Positions 54,008 through 63,587 are shown, counted from the stretch's first letter. The stretch is 64,000 nt of DNA from Planomicrobium sp. CPCC 101110 (GCF_007859395.1 NZ_VOHD01000009.1:279323-343322); one strand, 5' to 3'. Notes: generated from the sequence alone by a model not told the origin. Made by a program: numbers and translations.

Positions 54008-55357
54008 TTAATTTGTTCCCATTTCCGCTCTGACAACTTCTGCAATTTGTTCCACATAATTTTCGCATGCTTCCGGAGAAGCTGCTTCCACCATGATACG
54101 CACTAAAGGCTCTGTTCCTGAAGGACGTACAAGTACGCGGCCATTGCCGTTCATTTCGCGTTCCACGTCTTCAATTACGCCTGCGACTTTTTCGTTATCC
54201 GTAACAGCATGTTTATCGGTTACACGGATATTGACGAGCTTCTGCGGGAAAATAGTCATCTCAGCCGCCAGCTCTGACAATTTTTTGCCGGTAACTTTCA
54301 TGATGTTGACAAGCTGCAGACCTGTTAACAATCCATCCCCTGTTGTGTTGTAATCCAAGAAGATGATATGGCCGGATTGTTCTCCACCTAAGTTGAATTC
54401 GTTTTTCTTCATCTCTTCGACAACATACCGGTCGCCTACCGCTGTTTTGTTGCTGGCGATGCCATGGGCTTCCAAAGCTTTATAGAAGCCCATATTACTC
54501 ATTACAGTAGATACCACCGTATCTTTTTGAAGGCGTCCTTCTGAATGCAAATGCTTTGCGATTATGTACATAATCTGATCGCCATCTACAATTTGTCCTT
54601 TTTCGTCCACTGCAATCAAGCGGTCCCCATCCCCGTCAAACGCAAGCCCGATATCCGCGTTTTTCGCGAGGACCATTTCCGCCAATTTCTCAGGATGTGT
54701 GGAACCGACTTTGTCGTTGATGTTCAAACCGTTCGGTGAAGTGCCCATTGAAGAAAGATCGGCATCCAAGTCGGCAAAAACATGGGTTGCAAGAGAAGAT
54801 GTCGCACCGTGTGCACAGTCAAGCGCCACATGGATTCCTGCGAATTCTTCGTCCACTGTTTGCTTCAAATACTGGATGTATTTTTGGCCGCCCTCGAAAT
54901 AATCTGTGACGCTGCCAAGGTCTCCGCCGGTTGGGCGAGGCAAGTTGTCTTCCGCGCTATCCAGCAATTCTTCAATTTCCGCTTCTTGGTCATCAGACAA
55001 TTTAAAGCCGTCTGAACCGAAGAACTTGATGCCGTTATCTTCCACTGGATTGTGGGAAGCAGAAATCATAACACCCGCCTCCGCGCTCATGACACGCGTC
55101 AAATAAGCGACGCCTGGTGTGCTGATAACGCCTAGGCGCATCACTTCAGCACCAACGCTCAACAAGCCTGCAAGCAACGCACCTTCAAGCATTTCACCAG
55201 AAATCCGGGTGTCGCGCCCAATCAGCACTTTAGGTTTATCTTTCGAATGTTTTGTAAGAATATATCCGCCAATTCGGCCTAATCTAAAAGCAAGTTCGGG
55301 TGTCAATTCGCTGTTTGCAACGCCTCGCACACCATCAGTTCCAAAATATTTTCCCAT
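54008..55357 (-). CDS. glmM: Phosphoglucosamine mutase
   Basis: A 449-residue enzyme converting glucosamine-6-phosphate to glucosamine-1-phosphate. The phospho-serine loop is [15 protein letters not shown] (S101), the metal loop [11 protein letters not shown], the sugar loop GEQSGHI, and the phosphate site [13 protein letters not shown] near the C-terminus. ATG at 55357 follows AAGGAGAG; an upstream ATG-led extension has no good site. Last gene of the cdaA-cdaR-glmM run. It may also be modulated by c-di-AMP synthase CdaA in Bacillus. Confidence 0.96.
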   Translation of the reverse strand: MGKYFGTDGVRGVANSELTPELAFRLGRIGGYILTKHSKDKPKVLIGRDTRISGEMLEGALLAGLLSVGAEVMRLGVISTPGVAYLTRVMSAEAGVMISASHNPVEDNGIKFFGSDGFKLSDDQEAEIEELLDSAEDNLPRPTGGDLGSVTDYFEGGQKYIQYLKQTVDEEFAGIHVALDCAHGATSSLATHVFADLDADLSSMGTSPNGLNINDKVGSTHPEKLAEMVLAKNADIGLAFDGDGDRLIAVDEKGQIVDGDQIMYIIAKHLHSEGRLQKDTVVSTVMSNMGFYKALEAHGIASNKTAVGDRYVVEEMKKNEFNLGGEQSGHIIFLDYNTTGDGLLTGLQLVNIMKVTGKKLSELAAEMTIFPQKLVNIRVTDKHAVTDNEKVAGVIEDVEREMNGNGRVLVRPSGTEPLVRIMVEAASPEACENYVEQIAEVVRAEMGTN

Positions 55358-55416
55358 TATTTTCTCTCCTTCAATCTCATTCTGCGGAATAGCAGATTTT
55401 TTCAATAAATTTTTTA

Positions 55417-56415
55417 TTAAGTTGTTGATTCTTCCGAATCATTGTCGCCATCCGGCACTTCTGCAGTCTCATCAAGTGTTATCTCCGCTTTCACGGTCAC
55501 TTTACCCGGCTTAACGGAACTTGTTCCAGCTGGCGGCTTCAATTCAATTTCTACGTCTGTATCGGTTGCCGTGATGACGCCGGCATTGATCTCCACTACA
55601 TATTCATCGACTTGGTCCACTGCAGATTTCGGTCCATAAATTTGTACGGTTTCGCTGGAACTTTCCAAGGATTCAATGGCGATGCCCTGTTTAGGTTCCC
55701 CGTTTTGTTTGATTGTTACCGGCACTTCTTTGCTGTATTCTTCTATATTAACATTCACACTGACAATTTCAGGTTCTATTGTAACATTTTCCAGCTTTGT
55801 TAAATCATTGGCCAATACGCGCACGTTGGATTCCGCTGTGAATGGCTTGCTCAAATTCTGTTCCCCAGTTACTGTAGCCTTCACAAAACTGATGGCATCA
55901 ATTACACTTTTAGGTCCTGTTACCGTTACAGTTTTCGGATTCGCCTCCATGCTGTCCAATACAAACCCTTCTTTCAGCAAGCGTTCGTTCATTTCCGGAT
56001 CAATCCGGAACTCCTCCGTGACCCGCTCTTCGATCGTGACTTCCACTACGCTCGGGTCCACCCTTACCCGAAGCTGTTCGGAAAGATTTTCTGTTTGTAT
56101 AGGTACTTGGTGCTTTCCAATCGGCAGCTCACGCAAATCTACAAAGAGCGTGAAATCTTTTATCTGGCGTGCGGTTTGAACGATGCTAGAGGGTCCTGTA
56201 ATAGTCAAATCCACTGTTTCAGGCACTCCACTGACCATCAAGCTTGTATTGTCATAGTAGACTTCCAATTTCACATCTTCGATTTCTTCAGTCATCGTCG
56301 TCGTTTCTACCGGATTGGCTGCATTGTCATCCGCTTTGACGGAAAAGAACAAAAGAAATGCCAGCAAAAGGGCTGTAATCCGTAAAAACCACGGGTTGTC
56401 CATCATTTTATCCAT
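55417..56415 (-). CDS. cdaR: CdaR (YbbR-domain) regulator of c-di-AMP synthase
   Basis: A 332-residue protein with one N-terminal transmembrane helix ([19 protein letters not shown]) and extracellular YbbR repeats of about 85 residues starting near 50, 130, 210 and 275 (each with VTGP/IYGPKSxVD strands). It forms a complex with CdaA and GlmM. Start at 56415 follows GGAGGGGG. Overlaps cdaA by 8 bases. Confidence 0.93.
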   Translation of the reverse strand: MDKMMDNPWFLRITALLLAFLLFFSVKADDNAANPVETTTMTEEIEDVKLEVYYDNTSLMVSGVPETVDLTITGPSSIVQTARQIKDFTLFVDLRELPIGKHQVPIQTENLSEQLRVRVDPSVVEVTIEERVTEEFRIDPEMNERLLKEGFVLDSMEANPKTVTVTGPKSVIDAISFVKATVTGEQNLSKPFTAESNVRVLANDLTKLENVTIEPEIVSVNVNIEEYSKEVPVTIKQNGEPKQGIAIESLESSSETVQIYGPKSAVDQVDEYVVEINAGVITATDTDVEIELKPPAGTSSVKPGKVTVKAEITLDETAEVPDGDNDSEESTT

Positions 56416-57247
56416 TCTTTTTCCCCCTCCATTTCCATAGGGAAGAAGTTGCCGGTTGTTGCTGGTTTTCACCAAACCAGATTCTCCGCAATTTCACTTC
56501 GAAATCTTCAAGCGACAGGTTTCGGTGCAAGTCCCCGTTCGCTGTCAAACTGATAGCTCCGGTTTCCTCCGACACAATCACAGTGATGGCGTCGGTCACT
56601 TCGCTGATGCCAAGTGCTGCACGGTGGCGTGTACCAAGATCTTTTGAGATAAAAGGGCTTTCCGAGAGCGGCAAATAACACGCTGCAGCTGCAATGCGGT
56701 TTTTTTGGACAATGACGGCACCGTCATGGAGTGGTGTATTGGGGATGAACAGATTTATCAACAACTCCGACGTAATGTCTGAGTTCATCGGAATTCCTGT
56801 TTCAATGTATTCACTCAACCCTGTTTCCCGCTCAATTGAAACAAGAGCACCAATCCGGCGTTTCGCCATATAACTGACCGACTTGGACATTGCTTCAATC
56901 AGCCGGTTGCGCTCAGATTCCTCATTCAGCGTACTGCTTGAAAACAGTTTTCCGCGCCCCAGCTGCTCAAGTGCCCGCCGCAGTTCCGGCTGGAAAATGA
57001 TGATAATCGCCAGAAAACCCCATTCCAGCACTTGCTGCATGATCCAACCGAGCGTTTCCAAGTCCAGGGCTACGGTTACAAGCCGCGCAATGATAATAAC
57101 AAATATCCCTTTAAGCAATTGAACGGCTTTTGTGCCTTTTATGACGGTAATCAATTTATAAATAACGAACCATACTAATAAAACATCAACAATATTTACT
57201 AGCAGTTCGAATGGTGTTTGGTTTGTTATATTTTCCAAAAACGGCAT
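56408..57247 (-). CDS. cdaA: Membrane diadenylate cyclase CdaA
   Basis: A 279-residue protein: three N-terminal transmembrane helices (to about 95), a coiled-coil linker, and a DisA_N cyclase domain with LHDGAVIVQKNRIAAAACYLP and LGTRHRAALGISE, the DGA and RHR motifs that make c-di-AMP. ATG at 57247 follows GAGGG; a TTG two codons upstream is possible. The order sigW-rsiW-cdaA-cdaR-glmM-glmS matches Bacillus. Confidence 0.94.
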   Translation of the reverse strand: MPFLENITNQTPFELLVNIVDVLLVWFVIYKLITVIKGTKAVQLLKGIFVIIIARLVTVALDLETLGWIMQQVLEWGFLAIIIIFQPELRRALEQLGRGKLFSSSTLNEESERNRLIEAMSKSVSYMAKRRIGALVSIERETGLSEYIETGIPMNSDITSELLINLFIPNTPLHDGAVIVQKNRIAAAACYLPLSESPFISKDLGTRHRAALGISEVTDAITVIVSEETGAISLTANGDLHRNLSLEDFEVKLRRIWFGENQQQPATSSLWKWRGKKNG

Positions 57248-57318
57248 CTGCAACCCTCGCTTTTCTACATCTGCATATAGAATAGTATAGCATAAGTAAA
57301 ATCAGCTTGCCTTTATTG

Positions 57319-57353
57319 AAAAAAACCCGCCCCTTAAGAAAGGGCGAGTTTTT
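57319..57353 (-). terminator. Intrinsic terminator of sigW-rsiW
   Basis: Minus-strand AACTCGCCCTTTC/AAGGGGCGGGTTT stem followed by T7, starting at the rsiW stop. Confidence 0.85.
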
Positions 57354-57985
57354 CATTCGGGCTGGACATTGCTGTTATCGAAGATTGAAGCTGCTTCTTT
57401 GATGCCGCTTTTTATCGTATACCAGAGCCACTCGAATGCTTTGTCAATTTCTTCGATTTCACCGGTGATAACGCCGCTTGAAGCCATATACTGCCCATTG
57501 ACGATGGTCACATCGCCATGCAATTCGCCTTCTACCCTCAAATCACCGTTTTGGATCGTCAAATCGCCGACCACGGTTTCGCCTTCGGGTACAATAACCG
57601 TTTCCCCCTCAACAACTAAGTTCGGCTGCTTTGTAAAGGAAAACTGCTGTTCGTTATTGAAATTTGAAAACAGCATGGCGCTGGTCATGATGCAAAAAAG
57701 AGCAGCTGCCGTTAACAGCGGATGCTGCTTGAACCATCGCTGGACATTGGCTTTCTTTTTCTCTTTTGGAAGACGCGCCATCGTCTTTTGGACAAAATCA
57801 GAAGGCGCTTGTATATGGGATGCACTTTGGACAAATGCAATTGTTTTGCTTAACTCATGGTAAAGCTTCTGGCAATCGCTGCAGCTTTTCAAATGCGCTT
57901 TCAGCGTTGCTTCATCTGTTGAACTGATATCTCCATCTAAATAATCGTTCATGGCATGGACGATATTCTCCGGACACGCTTTCAT
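57353..57985 (-). CDS. rsiW: Anti-sigma-W factor RsiW
   Basis: A 210-residue membrane protein. The cytosolic zinc-binding anti-sigma domain has HLKSCSDCQKLYHEL near 31 (His-x3-Cys-x2-Cys), a single transmembrane helix near 91-107 (LLTAAALFCIMTSAMLF), and an extracellular beta-helix-like tail with repeated VxGDLTIQNGDLRVEGEL. Holds SigW inactive until intramembrane cleavage by site-1/2 proteases. Lies 12 bases after sigW. Confidence 0.93.
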   Translation of the reverse strand: MKACPENIVHAMNDYLDGDISSTDEATLKAHLKSCSDCQKLYHELSKTIAFVQSASHIQAPSDFVQKTMARLPKEKKKANVQRWFKQHPLLTAAALFCIMTSAMLFSNFNNEQQFSFTKQPNLVVEGETVIVPEGETVVGDLTIQNGDLRVEGELHGDVTIVNGQYMASSGVITGEIEEIDKAFEWLWYTIKSGIKEAASIFDNSNVQPE

Positions 57986-57997
57986 CGTGTTCGCCTC

Positions 57998-58561
57998 CTA
58001 CAAGTTGCTCAATTGCTTTCGAAGAGCTTCCCTTCCGCGGTGTATACGGGTTTTTACAGTCCCCAGCGGCAGATCCAAAATTTCGCTGATTTCCGCGAGC
58101 GGCAATTCTTCAATATACTTTAATACAATAGCGGCACGATACTTATCTGGCAAGCGACTAATCTCATATTGCACCCGTTCCTGCACTTCCATCCGCATCA
58201 GCTCTTCTTCCGGAAGCTGATCGTCATTGGCGATTTTCGAGTACATATCCAAGCCTTCCGCTCCACGCACTTCCGCATCCAGATGATAATCCGGTTTTTT
58301 CTTGCGGATCCGGTCGATGCACAGATTCGTAGCTATGCGGTAAAGCCATGTTGAGAACTTTCGCTTTTGATCGAACGTGTGAATATTTACATAAGCACGC
58401 ATAAAGGCTTCTTGCGCAATATCCTCCGCTTCATGCTTGTTGCCAAGCATACGATAACAGATTTGATAAAGCTGGTGCTGGTAAAGCTCCACAATTTCGG
58501 CAAACGCGTTTTGGTCGCCTTTCATTACTTTTGCTATCCTCTTATTTACTAACGCATCCAT
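57998..58561 (-). CDS. sigW: ECF RNA polymerase sigma factor SigW
   Basis: A 187-residue ECF sigma factor with sigma-2 region (YQHQLYQICYRMLGNKHEAE, FSTWLYRIATNLCIDRIRKKK) and sigma-4 helix-turn-helix (EISEILDLPLGTVKTRIHRGREALRKQL). It governs envelope-stress genes in Bacillus. Autoregulated from a TGAAAC-N16-CGTA promoter. ATG at 58561 after GGAGGG. Confidence 0.95.
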   Translation of the reverse strand: MDALVNKRIAKVMKGDQNAFAEIVELYQHQLYQICYRMLGNKHEAEDIAQEAFMRAYVNIHTFDQKRKFSTWLYRIATNLCIDRIRKKKPDYHLDAEVRGAEGLDMYSKIANDDQLPEEELMRMEVQERVQYEISRLPDKYRAAIVLKYIEELPLAEISEILDLPLGTVKTRIHRGREALRKQLSNL

Positions 58562-58600
58562 GATTTCATTTCCCTCCGCCGTATGCGGCTGTCATTTATA

Positions 58601-58626
58601 TACGGATTACTTGATAAAAAGTTTCA
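58601..58626 (-). promoter_or_regulatory. Autoregulatory sigma-W promoter
   Basis: Minus-strand TGAAAC (58626-58621), exactly 16 bases, CGTATA beginning at 58604, the textbook sigma-W consensus, 40 bases from the sigW start. Confidence 0.85.
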
Positions 58627-58701
58627 AAATTTTTTCTCCTTCTATCGTATCAAATAACAGATAGCTAAATCCATCTAAAATCTTACAAATTTTCTCAAAT
58701 T

Positions 58702-58733
58702 AAAAGCCGGGCAATCTGAATTGTCCGGCGCTT
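58702..58733 (-). terminator. Intrinsic terminator
   Basis: Minus-strand AAGCGCCGGACAATTC/GATTGCCCGGCTTTT stem, past the acetyltransferase gene. Confidence 0.75.
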
Positions 58734-58765
58734 CCAAAATTATCGATATAAAGTCCATATAGCCC

Positions 58766-59221
58766 CTATATTTCTTTGGACATGAAAACACTATTCGGAT
58801 CTTCCTTATAGTCAGAAAATGGCTCACAGTATCGGAAACCAAAGCTTGCATATAGATTCCGGGCCGGTTCGAACGCTTCCATCGTTCCAGTTTCCAAACT
58901 CACGCGCTTATAGCCTCGGCGCTTCGCTTCTTCAAGGATATGTTCCAACAATAGCTTTGCTACACCTTTTCCTCGATAAGCTGGATTTGTCCGCATCGAT
59001 TTCAGTTCCGCATGATATACATCCAACTCTTTAAGCGCTCCGCACCCAGCCAATCCGCTCCCCTGCCAGACGCTCCAAAATGTGATTTCCGGTTTTCGCA
59101 AGCGGTCCAGATCCAATGCGTGAATACTTTCCGGCGGAGAATGCACAGCCATATCCTGCAAGTGTTCCTCCAGCAGCACCGCTATTTCCTTGCCAGTCAA
59201 ATCGTCAATTTTAATCTCCAT
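58766..59221 (-). CDS. GNAT family N-acetyltransferase
   Basis: A 151-residue GNAT protein. Motif A is MRTNPAYRGKGVAKLLLEHIL with RGKGVA as the CoA loop, preceded by the YHAELKS strand and followed by YASFGFRYCEPF. Similar to PhnO/YjaB-type enzymes; substrate unknown. Single gene. Confidence 0.87.
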   Translation of the reverse strand: MEIKIDDLTGKEIAVLLEEHLQDMAVHSPPESIHALDLDRLRKPEITFWSVWQGSGLAGCGALKELDVYHAELKSMRTNPAYRGKGVAKLLLEHILEEAKRRGYKRVSLETGTMEAFEPARNLYASFGFRYCEPFSDYKEDPNSVFMSKEI

Positions 59222-59331
59222 AAGTTCCCCTCCCCAATATCTTTCATTTTAATGAATTCTGTAATAAAAGGCGAAGCTAGGCTTGATTTTTTTACTGAAG
59301 AATGCGTAATAGACTTTTCAGGATTGAACAC

Positions 59332-59356
59332 AAAAAAACAGGCTTTCGCCTGTTTT
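59332..59356 (-). terminator. Intrinsic terminator of rocF
   Basis: Minus-strand AAAACAGGCGAAAGCCTGTTTT followed by T7, overlapping the stop codon. Confidence 0.85.
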
Positions 59357-60263
59357 AGAGTAATTTTTCTCCGAATAATGAACCCATAAGGGCGACCGCC
59401 ACGTCAGCTGTACGGTTTTTCTCATCCAAAATCGGATTCACTTCGACAAACTCCGCAGAAGTGATAATGTTTGCATCATGCAGCATTTCCATCGCTAAAT
59501 GGCTTTCCCGGTAGCTGATGCCGCCCGGAACCGGTGTCCCTACGCCCGGCGTGTAAATTGGGTCGATGCCATCAAGATCAAGGGACAAATGGACCGCATC
59601 GGTTTTCCGTTCTTCTTTCAAATAACGGATGGTGTCTTCAATAACTGCACTCATGCCCATTTTATCAATTTCATGCATGCTGTAAACTTTGATTCCAAGT
59701 TCTTTGATCAATTTACGTTCCCCTGGATCGACTGAGCGCGCACCGATGATGACAATATTCTCCGGCTTCACTTTTGGCGAGTATCCTCGGATATGCGTCA
59801 ATTGCTCATGTCCAAGGCCGAAGCTTGCGGCAAGCGGCATGCCATGGATATTGCCCGATGGCGACGTATCGCTCGTATTCATATCCGCATGCGCATCATA
59901 CCAGATAACGCCCAGGTTCTCATGGCGTTCTGAAATGCCGGAAAGCGTTCCAATAGCAATACTATGATCGCCTCCAAGAACAAGCGGGAAATTCCCTGCT
60001 TCCGCAACCTTGAATACTTTATCGCCAAGTGCCGTGCTGGCATCTGTAATCGCTTTCAGATTTCGCATGTTAGTGGCATGTTCAACCGTTCCGTCTGCCG
60101 GCCCGATCAAAATATCGCCCTCATCTGTAACTTTATGGCCCAAGCTTTCAATCCGCTCTACTACACCTGCATAACGAATAGCACTCGGTCCCATGTCCAC
60201 GCCACGGCGATTTTGCCCATGGTCCATCGGAACACCGATAATTGATATATTTAAATTATTCAT
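59355..60263 (-). CDS. rocF: Arginase
   Basis: A 302-residue ureohydrolase converting arginine to ornithine and urea. Manganese motifs are GGDHSIAIG near 100, WYDAHADMNT near 124 and SLDLDGIDPIYTPG near 226; the C-terminal PxR-like SYRESHLAMEML is also present. Monocistronic; no rocD or rocE genes adjoin. ATG near GGGGGC site. Probably used to feed arginine catabolism, consistent with a DDAH-like enzyme elsewhere in the window. Confidence 0.94.
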   Translation of the reverse strand: MNNLNISIIGVPMDHGQNRRGVDMGPSAIRYAGVVERIESLGHKVTDEGDILIGPADGTVEHATNMRNLKAITDASTALGDKVFKVAEAGNFPLVLGGDHSIAIGTLSGISERHENLGVIWYDAHADMNTSDTSPSGNIHGMPLAASFGLGHEQLTHIRGYSPKVKPENIVIIGARSVDPGERKLIKELGIKVYSMHEIDKMGMSAVIEDTIRYLKEERKTDAVHLSLDLDGIDPIYTPGVGTPVPGGISYRESHLAMEMLHDANIITSAEFVEVNPILDEKNRTADVAVALMGSLFGEKLL

Positions 60264-60333
60264 TATTCTATGCCCCCTTACTAGTATGAACTTATTGTAC
60301 TAGCAAAGTTATCTTTGGCTCAACTCGATACGA

Positions 60334-60897
60334 TTACGCATATTTATGCAACTTTTCCGTCAACTCTTTCTTTAGTCGCGGCCACTCCCGATCAATAATT
60401 GAATACACAACCGCGTTTCTCGGTTTGCCCGTTGAACGGATCCGTTCATTGCGCAAAACGCCTTCTTTCACAGCCCCTATCCGTTCCAGCGCTTTTTGCG
60501 AACGGAGGTTTTCAGCATCCGTTTTGAACTGTACGCGGATCATTCCACACTCTTCAAAACAATACTCCAACAAAGCCAGCTTCACAGCCGTATTCACATG
60601 GGTTCGCTGTGCCGGTTCAGCATAGAATGTCGAACCGATTTCACAGCTTCTATTTTTTTCGTCAATTGCATAAATACGGGTAGTGCCGATCACTTGCGAC
60701 GTTTCCATGTTTTCCACTGCAAAAGATAATACATCCGGTTTGCCAAGCCCCTGTTCAAGCCAAGCCGTTAACTGCTCAAACGTTTCTATCTTTGTCAGCA
60801 TATGTTCAAATATCCCGGGTGTATAAAGCTCCCATAATGAAGCGAAGTCTTTTCTGTTCATTAACCGCAACCGTACATTCGATTGTTCCAATAACAT
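60334..60897 (-). CDS. GNAT family N-acetyltransferase (RimJ/RimL type)
   Basis: A 187-residue acetyltransferase. Motif A is FYAEPAQRTHVNTAVKLALLEY with the CoA loop QRTHVNT, weaker than usual, and motif B ALERIGAVKEGVLRNERIRSTGKPR. Size and pattern fit RimJ/RimL-like ribosomal or small-molecule acetyltransferases. Lies 14 bases downstream of the LysR gene in the same direction. Confidence 0.85.
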   Translation of the reverse strand: MLLEQSNVRLRLMNRKDFASLWELYTPGIFEHMLTKIETFEQLTAWLEQGLGKPDVLSFAVENMETSQVIGTTRIYAIDEKNRSCEIGSTFYAEPAQRTHVNTAVKLALLEYCFEECGMIRVQFKTDAENLRSQKALERIGAVKEGVLRNERIRSTGKPRNAVVYSIIDREWPRLKKELTEKLHKYA

Positions 60898-60911
60898 ATT
60901 TATTTCCCCTT

Positions 60912-61793
60912 TCAGCTGAAGTACACAGCTTGAATTCGTTTTAAAAAATCTTGTTCCAGCTCTCCCATCTCTTTCGCTAACATATAAATTGAAACCACAG
61001 GCAATGGAAACAAGTCAAAATGCGCATCCATCAGCCTTCCTTCAATCATTTCGCGGCGCACCATCGAGCGCGGCAAAAAGGAGACGCCAAGTCCTTCCTG
61101 GATAAAGCGTTTTGCAATATAAGCTTGCGTCACTTTCATTGTCCGGATGCCTGGAACCCGGATGCGCAATTTAACAAGGAGCTCTTCCCAAAATACAGGA
61201 TGGTGATGTGTGAAGAGATACGATGTCCGCAGCGCGGCTTCTGCTGAAACTGCCGGACCTGTTTCATCATCGTATGCATCCCTTGGCAGGACAAACAAAA
61301 TCGGATCATCGTATACTGCTTCATGGAGTATGTTCCGCCGTACTGCAGGCAAGGCGGAGATTCCAGCAGACACTTCCCCTGCTTCCACCAGCTCTTCTAT
61401 CCGTTCCGATTCTTCTATACGAATCACCAGTTCAACATCCGGATGATCCCGGGTGAATGATTTTAGGATATAAGGCAAAATCGTTTCTGCCATCAGCGGG
61501 GAAATTGCCAGTGTCCATGTATTCCGGTAGCCTTGGGCAAATGCCAGAAGGTCTGCAACACTTTCATCCATTTGAGCTAAAATCTTTTCAGCATCTCGTT
61601 TAAAACGCTTTCCGGCCTCTGTCAGCATTACCCGGTTCTTGCTTCGCTTGAACAAAAGCACCCCCAAATTGGCTTCCAAAAGCCTGATATGCACCGTAAC
61701 ATTCGGCTGCGACATCAGCAAGCGTTCAGCAGTCTTGCGAAAATTCAAAGTTTCAGCAGCATCAACGAAGGTCTTCAGCCAAGCTAACTCCAT
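60912..61793 (-). CDS. citR: LysR family regulator, CitR-like
   Basis: A 293-residue LysR regulator: winged helix WLKTFVDAAETLNFRKTAERL near 4 with LLMSQPNVTVHIRLLE, then the effector-binding domain. Divergent from a citrate synthase gene, exactly the B. subtilis citR-citA arrangement, where CitR represses citA. ATG at 61793 follows AGAGGG. The intergenic region holds a 7-base inverted repeat around TTGA (61817-61834) as candidate operator. Confidence 0.85.
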   Translation of the reverse strand: MELAWLKTFVDAAETLNFRKTAERLLMSQPNVTVHIRLLEANLGVLLFKRSKNRVMLTEAGKRFKRDAEKILAQMDESVADLLAFAQGYRNTWTLAISPLMAETILPYILKSFTRDHPDVELVIRIEESERIEELVEAGEVSAGISALPAVRRNILHEAVYDDPILFVLPRDAYDDETGPAVSAEAALRTSYLFTHHHPVFWEELLVKLRIRVPGIRTMKVTQAYIAKRFIQEGLGVSFLPRSMVRREMIEGRLMDAHFDLFPLPVVSIYMLAKEMGELEQDFLKRIQAVYFS

Positions 61794-61816
61794 CCAATCC
61801 CTCTTTTCAATCAATA

Positions 61817-61834
61817 AATTAAATTGATTTAATT
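61817..61834. promoter_or_regulatory. Candidate CitR operator
   Basis: AATTAAA-TTGA-TTTAATT, a perfect inverted repeat between the divergent citR and citA genes, 24 bases from the citR start. Confidence 0.45.
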
Positions 61835-61897
61835 ATATATCTTTAATTTTTGTTATTGAAGTCTCTGGGTATGATAAAAGAAAAAGGAGGAATAAAT

Positions 61898-62977
61898 ATG
61901 TTCCAAAAAGGATTAAAAGGCGTGGTGGCTGTCCAGACCCATATCGCTTCGGTCGATGGGGAGAAAGGGGAACTGCGTTATCGGGGAAAGCTGGTTGGTG
62001 AAGTGATTGAAGGAAAATCTTTTGAAGAGACAGCTTATTATCTTTGGCATGGGAGCTTTCCTTCTGCTGGCGAGTTAGAGGAATTGAAGAACCAGTTGAT
62101 TCGGCATCGCCTTCTTCCTCCGCACATCATTGAAATGGCAAAGCTTCTGCCGCCCGGCACTTCAATCATGGACAGTTTGCGCACATTGGTTTCAGCCTAT
62201 ACGCATCATGCTTTCAAAGCACTGCCTTCTGCTGAACAAGCCGTTGCCTTTACTGCTGCCCTTCCTGTTTTGACTGCTATGGTTTACCGGCTTCATAATA
62301 GGAAGGAACTTGTCCGTCCACGCAATGGTCTGGGCCACACTGCTAATTATCTATGGATGTTGAAAGGAGTTGAACCGGCCCCTGCCCAAGTCGAAGCGTT
62401 GGAAACTTATTTGAAACTGACCATGGAACACGGCATGAACGCTTCTACTTTTGCAGCACGCGTTACCATCTCCACCGAATCCGATTTAACATCGGCTGTT
62501 ACATCTGCACTTGGCGCGATGAAAGGCCCGCTTCATGGAGGAGCTCCTTCAGGAGTGATTGATCTGCTTGATGAAATTGGAAAACCTGAAAACATCAACC
62601 CAGTAATTTCGGACAAACTGGAGCATGGAGAAAAAATCATGGGCTTCGGCCATCGGGTTTACCGGACCGAAGACCCGCGATCCATCATATTGCGGGAGAA
62701 ATGTTTGGCGCTTCAAGGAGAAGACCCTTGGCTTGATCTTGCCGTAGCAGCTGAAGCAGAAACGATTCAGTTGCTGAATGCCCATAAACCTGGCAGGGCG
62801 CTCTACACCAACGTTGAATTTTATGCTGCTGCAATCATGCGTTCGATCGACATGCCGCCGGAACTTTTTACTCCGACATTCAGCATCGCCCGCATCGTTG
62901 GCTGGACTGCCCATGCACTTGAACAGCAGCAAGACAACGTTATTTTCCGCCCGCAATCCGAATACATTGGAAAATAA
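61898..62977 (+). CDS. citA: Citrate synthase (CitA-type)
   Basis: A 359-residue type II-like Bacillus citrate synthase: TTMxx-like NASTFAARVTISTESDLTSAV, GAMKGPLHGGAPSGV with active His, and GFGHRVYRTEDPRS near 250 with the second His; the catalytic Asp lies in VEFYAAAIMRSIDMP. ATG at 61898 behind AAAGGAGGAATAAAT. Divergent from citR. It condenses oxaloacetate and acetyl-CoA; a second synthase (CitZ) is expected elsewhere. Confidence 0.93.
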   Translation: MFQKGLKGVVAVQTHIASVDGEKGELRYRGKLVGEVIEGKSFEETAYYLWHGSFPSAGELEELKNQLIRHRLLPPHIIEMAKLLPPGTSIMDSLRTLVSAYTHHAFKALPSAEQAVAFTAALPVLTAMVYRLHNRKELVRPRNGLGHTANYLWMLKGVEPAPAQVEALETYLKLTMEHGMNASTFAARVTISTESDLTSAVTSALGAMKGPLHGGAPSGVIDLLDEIGKPENINPVISDKLEHGEKIMGFGHRVYRTEDPRSIILREKCLALQGEDPWLDLAVAAEAETIQLLNAHKPGRALYTNVEFYAAAIMRSIDMPPELFTPTFSIARIVGWTAHALEQQQDNVIFRPQSEYIGK

Positions 62978-63015
62978 AAAAAGCCCGCATCCAAATGAAT
63001 GGATACGGGCTTTTC
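62974..63015 (+). terminator. Intrinsic terminator of citA
   Basis: AAGCCCGCATCC/GGATACGGGCTT stem flanked by A7 and T4, immediately after the citA stop. Confidence 0.85.
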
Positions 63016-63047
63016 ACACATGGATAGTACAAATACACATGGAACAA

Positions 63048-63120
63048 TGGAGCCTAGGGGGCTCGAACCCCTGACCTCGACGCTGCCAGCGTCGCGCTCT
63101 CCCAGCTGAGCTAAGGCCCC
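63048..63120 (-). tRNA. tRNA-Ala (GGC)
   Basis: Cloverleaf with acceptor GGGGCCT/AGGCTCC and anticodon loop CTGGCAG (GGC). CCA is not encoded. Confidence 0.95.
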
Positions 63121-63152
63121 GCGCTGAACAGGCGCAAGGATTTTAAAAATGA

Positions 63153-63225
63153 TGAGCCATGAAGGATTCGAACCTTCGACCCTCTGATTAAAAGTCAGAT
63201 GCTCTACCAACTGAGCTAATGGCTC
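63153..63225 (-). tRNA. tRNA-Lys (TTT)
   Basis: Acceptor GAGCCAT/ATGGCTC, anticodon loop CTTTTAA (TTT). CCA is not encoded. Confidence 0.95.
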
Positions 63226-63234
63226 ACAACAAAA

Positions 63235-63309
63235 TGGCTGGGGTACCTGGATTCGAACCAGGGCATGACGGGATCAAAACCCGTTGCCTTACCGCTTGGC
63301 TATACCCCA
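63235..63309 (-). tRNA. tRNA-Gln (TTG)
   Basis: Acceptor TGGGGTA/TACCCCA, anticodon loop TTTTGAT (TTG), discriminator G followed by encoded CCA. Confidence 0.95.
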
Positions 63310-63327
63310 ATGCCATGCATATAAAAC

Positions 63328-63411
63328 TGGTGGTGGGGGGCAGATTCGAACTGCCGAACCCGAAGGAGCGGATTTACAGTCCGCCGCGTTTAGCCACTTC
63401 GCTACCCCACC
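63328..63411 (-). tRNA. tRNA-Tyr (GTA)
   Basis: Acceptor GGTGGGG/CCCCACC, long variable arm, anticodon loop CTGTAAA (GTA), CCA encoded. Confidence 0.95.
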
Positions 63412-63420
63412 GAGAATTCA

Positions 63421-63496
63421 TGGTGGAGGATGACGGGATCGAACCGCCGACCCTCTGCTTGTAAGGCAGATGCTCTCCCAGCTGAGCTAATCCTCC
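63421..63496 (-). tRNA. tRNA-Val (TAC)
   Basis: Acceptor GGAGGAT/ATCCTCC, anticodon loop CTTACAA (TAC), CCA encoded. Confidence 0.95.
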
Positions 63497-63512
63497 ACAT
63501 AACTATAAATAA

Positions 63513-63587
63513 TGGTGACCCCTACGGGATTCGAACCCGTGTTACCGCCGTGAAAGGGCGGTGTCTTAACCGCTTGACCAAGGGGCC
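63513..63587 (-). tRNA. tRNA-Glu (TTC)
   Basis: Acceptor GGCCCCT/AGGGGTC, anticodon loop CTTTCAC (TTC), CCA encoded. Confidence 0.95.
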
